Position numbers and translations under genes: made by a program. Below are positions 4,860-6,006 of a stretch of DNA of 6,006 nt, in pieces (the first letter of the stretch is position 1; every line of letters starts with the position of its first letter). The notes beneath the pieces are model-generated. The model saw nothing but the letters and a program-made list of their open reading frames with translations, was not told the DNA's origin and did not search any database. The DNA comes from Deltaproteobacteria bacterium (GTDB taxonomy: Bacteria > Bdellovibrionota > O2-12-FULL-43-9 > JACQJE01), in assembly GCA_016205125.1 (NCBI GenBank), contig JACQJE010000019.1, positions 1 to 6,006 of the forward strand. The letters are read 5' to 3'.

Positions 4860-5378
4860 TCAAAGACTCTGCAAAGAGGATACATCTCCCAACACCTCTT
4901 CGATCTTCTCTACAAAGTTTCTCGCTTCTTCTAGAATCCAGTCGGCGTCATCATTCTGAAGCACGACGATATCATATTGCACACTGACCCTCGATTCCTG
5001 TGCTTTGTCCAAAGAGTGGGCATATTTCTGCTCCAGTTTCCTGGCTCGCTCAAGGAAATCAGCATATTTGGATTCTAGCGATCCCCTTTCTATAAAAAAA
5101 GCCTTAAAGGCGGAAAGCGCGCAAAAATGGGTCCTTGCATCGATACCGATTGAGTAGAGAGCGGCAAGGACGGCGTGGTAGAACGCATAGTAGCCGCAGA
5201 TAATCGTCCAGTCAAAAATGTCGCTGTTATGCATGACCTTCATAGCGTGGAGATTATGGATGGCTTTATCGAGATAATTTGAGACCCTTTTTTTATCTGG
5301 CTTAATTCGTCTCAGCCCAGGTTTTCCTTTGGGTGGGTTGAAGCATAATTCCAAATCGACTGCGAGCTTTCGATTCAC
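4860..5378 (-). CDS. HEPN-domain protein, partner of the adjacent nucleotidyltransferase
   Basis: HEPN proteins are all-helical and often act as RNase toxins or as substrates of a paired minimal nucleotidyltransferase. Counting from GTG 5378 the protein has 172 residues. The segment LRRIKPDKKRVSNYLDKAI (about 22-40) leads into the hallmark helix WTIICGYYAFYHAVLAALYS (57-76), then GIDARTH (78-84), and a final helix DDADWILEEARNFVEKIEEV (143-162), as in the UPF0332-type HEPN family. The canonical Rx4-6H RNase motif is not seen; the equivalent place reads ESRVSVQYD, with Arg130 and Tyr135 kept but Gln134 where His is expected. GTG 5378 is preferred because it overlaps the upstream stop as GTGA, typical of coupled translation; a TTG at 5390 is the other option. 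No clear SD is present. The base composition is A/T-richer than in the left part of the window. Confidence 0.85.
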   Translation of the reverse strand: MNRKLAVDLELCFNPPKGKPGLRRIKPDKKRVSNYLDKAIHNLHAMKVMHNSDIFDWTIICGYYAFYHAVLAALYSIGIDARTHFCALSAFKAFFIERGSLESKYADFLERARKLEQKYAHSLDKAQESRVSVQYDIVVLQNDDADWILEEARNFVEKIEEVLGDVSSLQSL

Positions 5379-6006
5379 GGTTTGACCCAAAATTTCTTAA
5401 ATAAATGCCAAAAAATAAACTCATTAAATAAGATAATCCGATCCTGAAAAAAATTTTGAAAGAATGGCTTCTTCTCGCGCATCGTCTCTGCAAAATCACT
5501 AATTGTCAATGCCACATGAGAGAGCTGATAAAGACCTTCTATTGAAGCACTCGCTTGCTTGACGTATTCGTTTAACTCGTTCTTGGTCATTTTGTCCGAG
5601 TGAACCAGGAGAATATCGATGTCGCTCTTAGAAGTCCATTCCCCCCTTGCTAAGGAACCATAAAGCCCAATGAGATGAATTTCAAAGTGGGAAGCGGCAA
5701 TCAGGGATTCGGTGAATTGTGTCAGCGCTCTTTTGAATTTTGCATTTCGTTTAAAGAACTGCTCCGTTCTGCGCGCCTCGTACAATTCCATGATTTTAAG
5801 AACAATAGGATTCTCGATTTTCAATCTGAAAAAAGTCATATTGCCAGCGCGGCGAAATTCAAAGTAATCTTCTTTGAGGAACTCGTTAAGATACTGATGG
5901 GTTCTTCCATAGGGGCTCTTGGAGAGTTTTGAGACTTCCTGCGGATAAAACTCATGAAATGGATCAGAAAAAAAGACATCTAAGATTTTTTCTTTGCCCT
6001 TTGTAA
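5375..6006 (-). CDS. winged-HTH plus MNT nucleotidyltransferase fusion (5' end cut by window)
   Basis: The reading frame stays open to the window edge, giving 209 visible residues and no start codon before residue 56. Residues 1-60 look like a winged helix-turn-helix: KILDVFF (6-12), a helix around PQEVSKLSK (21-29), a recognition-type helix GRTHQYLNEFLKED (33-46), and a wing ending MTFFRLKIEN (56-65). The nucleotidyltransferase domain follows with GLYGSLARGEWTSKSDIDIL (113-132); Gly116-Ser117 and Asp128/Asp130 are the pol-beta-type catalytic signature. A third acidic residue is not evident in the strand SHVALTI. Such proteins transfer nucleotides (AMP in MntA) to a HEPN partner, and the DNA-binding part may autoregulate the operon. 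The stop overlaps the HEPN start (GTGA). The start codon probably lies just beyond the window. Similar HTH-MNT proteins are common in archaea, so transfer is plausible. Confidence 0.88.
   Translation of the reverse strand, partial: TKGKEKILDVFFSDPFHEFYPQEVSKLSKSPYGRTHQYLNEFLKEDYFEFRRAGNMTFFRLKIENPIVLKIMELYEARRTEQFFKRNAKFKRALTQFTESLIAASHFEIHLIGLYGSLARGEWTSKSDIDILLVHSDKMTKNELNEYVKQASASIEGLYQLSHVALTISDFAETMREKKPFFQNFFQDRIILFNEFIFWHLFKKFWVKP

Overview
The window is a stretch of bacterial chromosome with six protein-coding genes (two of them cut by the window edges), one tRNA gene, several palindromic repeats and a probable decayed ORF. Bacterial features are the Shine-Dalgarno sites, sigma70-type promoters, a CCA-encoding tRNA-Pro and REP-like palindromes. 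The gene mix (a CaiB/BaiF CoA-transferase, a small 'holin-type' membrane protein, a TolB-like exported protein, a glycine-tailed RRM protein and a DEAD-box helicase) would fit a deltaproteobacterium-like or related environmental lineage. This is a guess; no marker gene settles the taxonomy.

Layout. Bases 1-1108 (minus) hold an almost complete family III CoA-transferase with an AMACR-type catalytic triad. A compact divergent promoter region with an 8-bp dyad separates it from a 92-residue membrane protein (1254-1532, plus). Two GC-rich palindromes fill the gap before a secreted beta-propeller-like protein (1693-2934, plus). That gene carries a 41-bp palindromic element inside its reading frame and ends in a Pro/Tyr-rich tail. 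tRNA-Pro(CGG) follows at 2958-3034.

The central unit is a two-gene RNA-metabolism cassette: an RRM RNA-binding protein (3152-3460) and a minimal DEAD-box helicase (3471-4604), 10 nt apart. A leader of about 80 nt precedes it and can fold so that the whole Shine-Dalgarno sequence is paired. Together these suggest a stress-controlled (perhaps cold-controlled or autoregulated) RNA-remodelling operon.

The right end (4678-6006, minus strand) is visibly richer in A/T and looks acquired. It encodes a winged-HTH plus minimal nucleotidyltransferase (MNT) fusion, a HEPN-domain partner whose GTG start overlaps the MNT stop (GTGA), and a possible third, frameshifted small ORF. This resembles a HEPN/MNT toxin-antitoxin module of a type common in archaea and scattered in bacteria. 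The HEPN protein lacks the usual Rx4-6H RNase motif but keeps an Arg and a Tyr at the equivalent place.

The most promising observations are the SD-sequestering leader hairpin, the HTH-MNT/HEPN(/third ORF) module, and the palindromic insert inside the exported protein.
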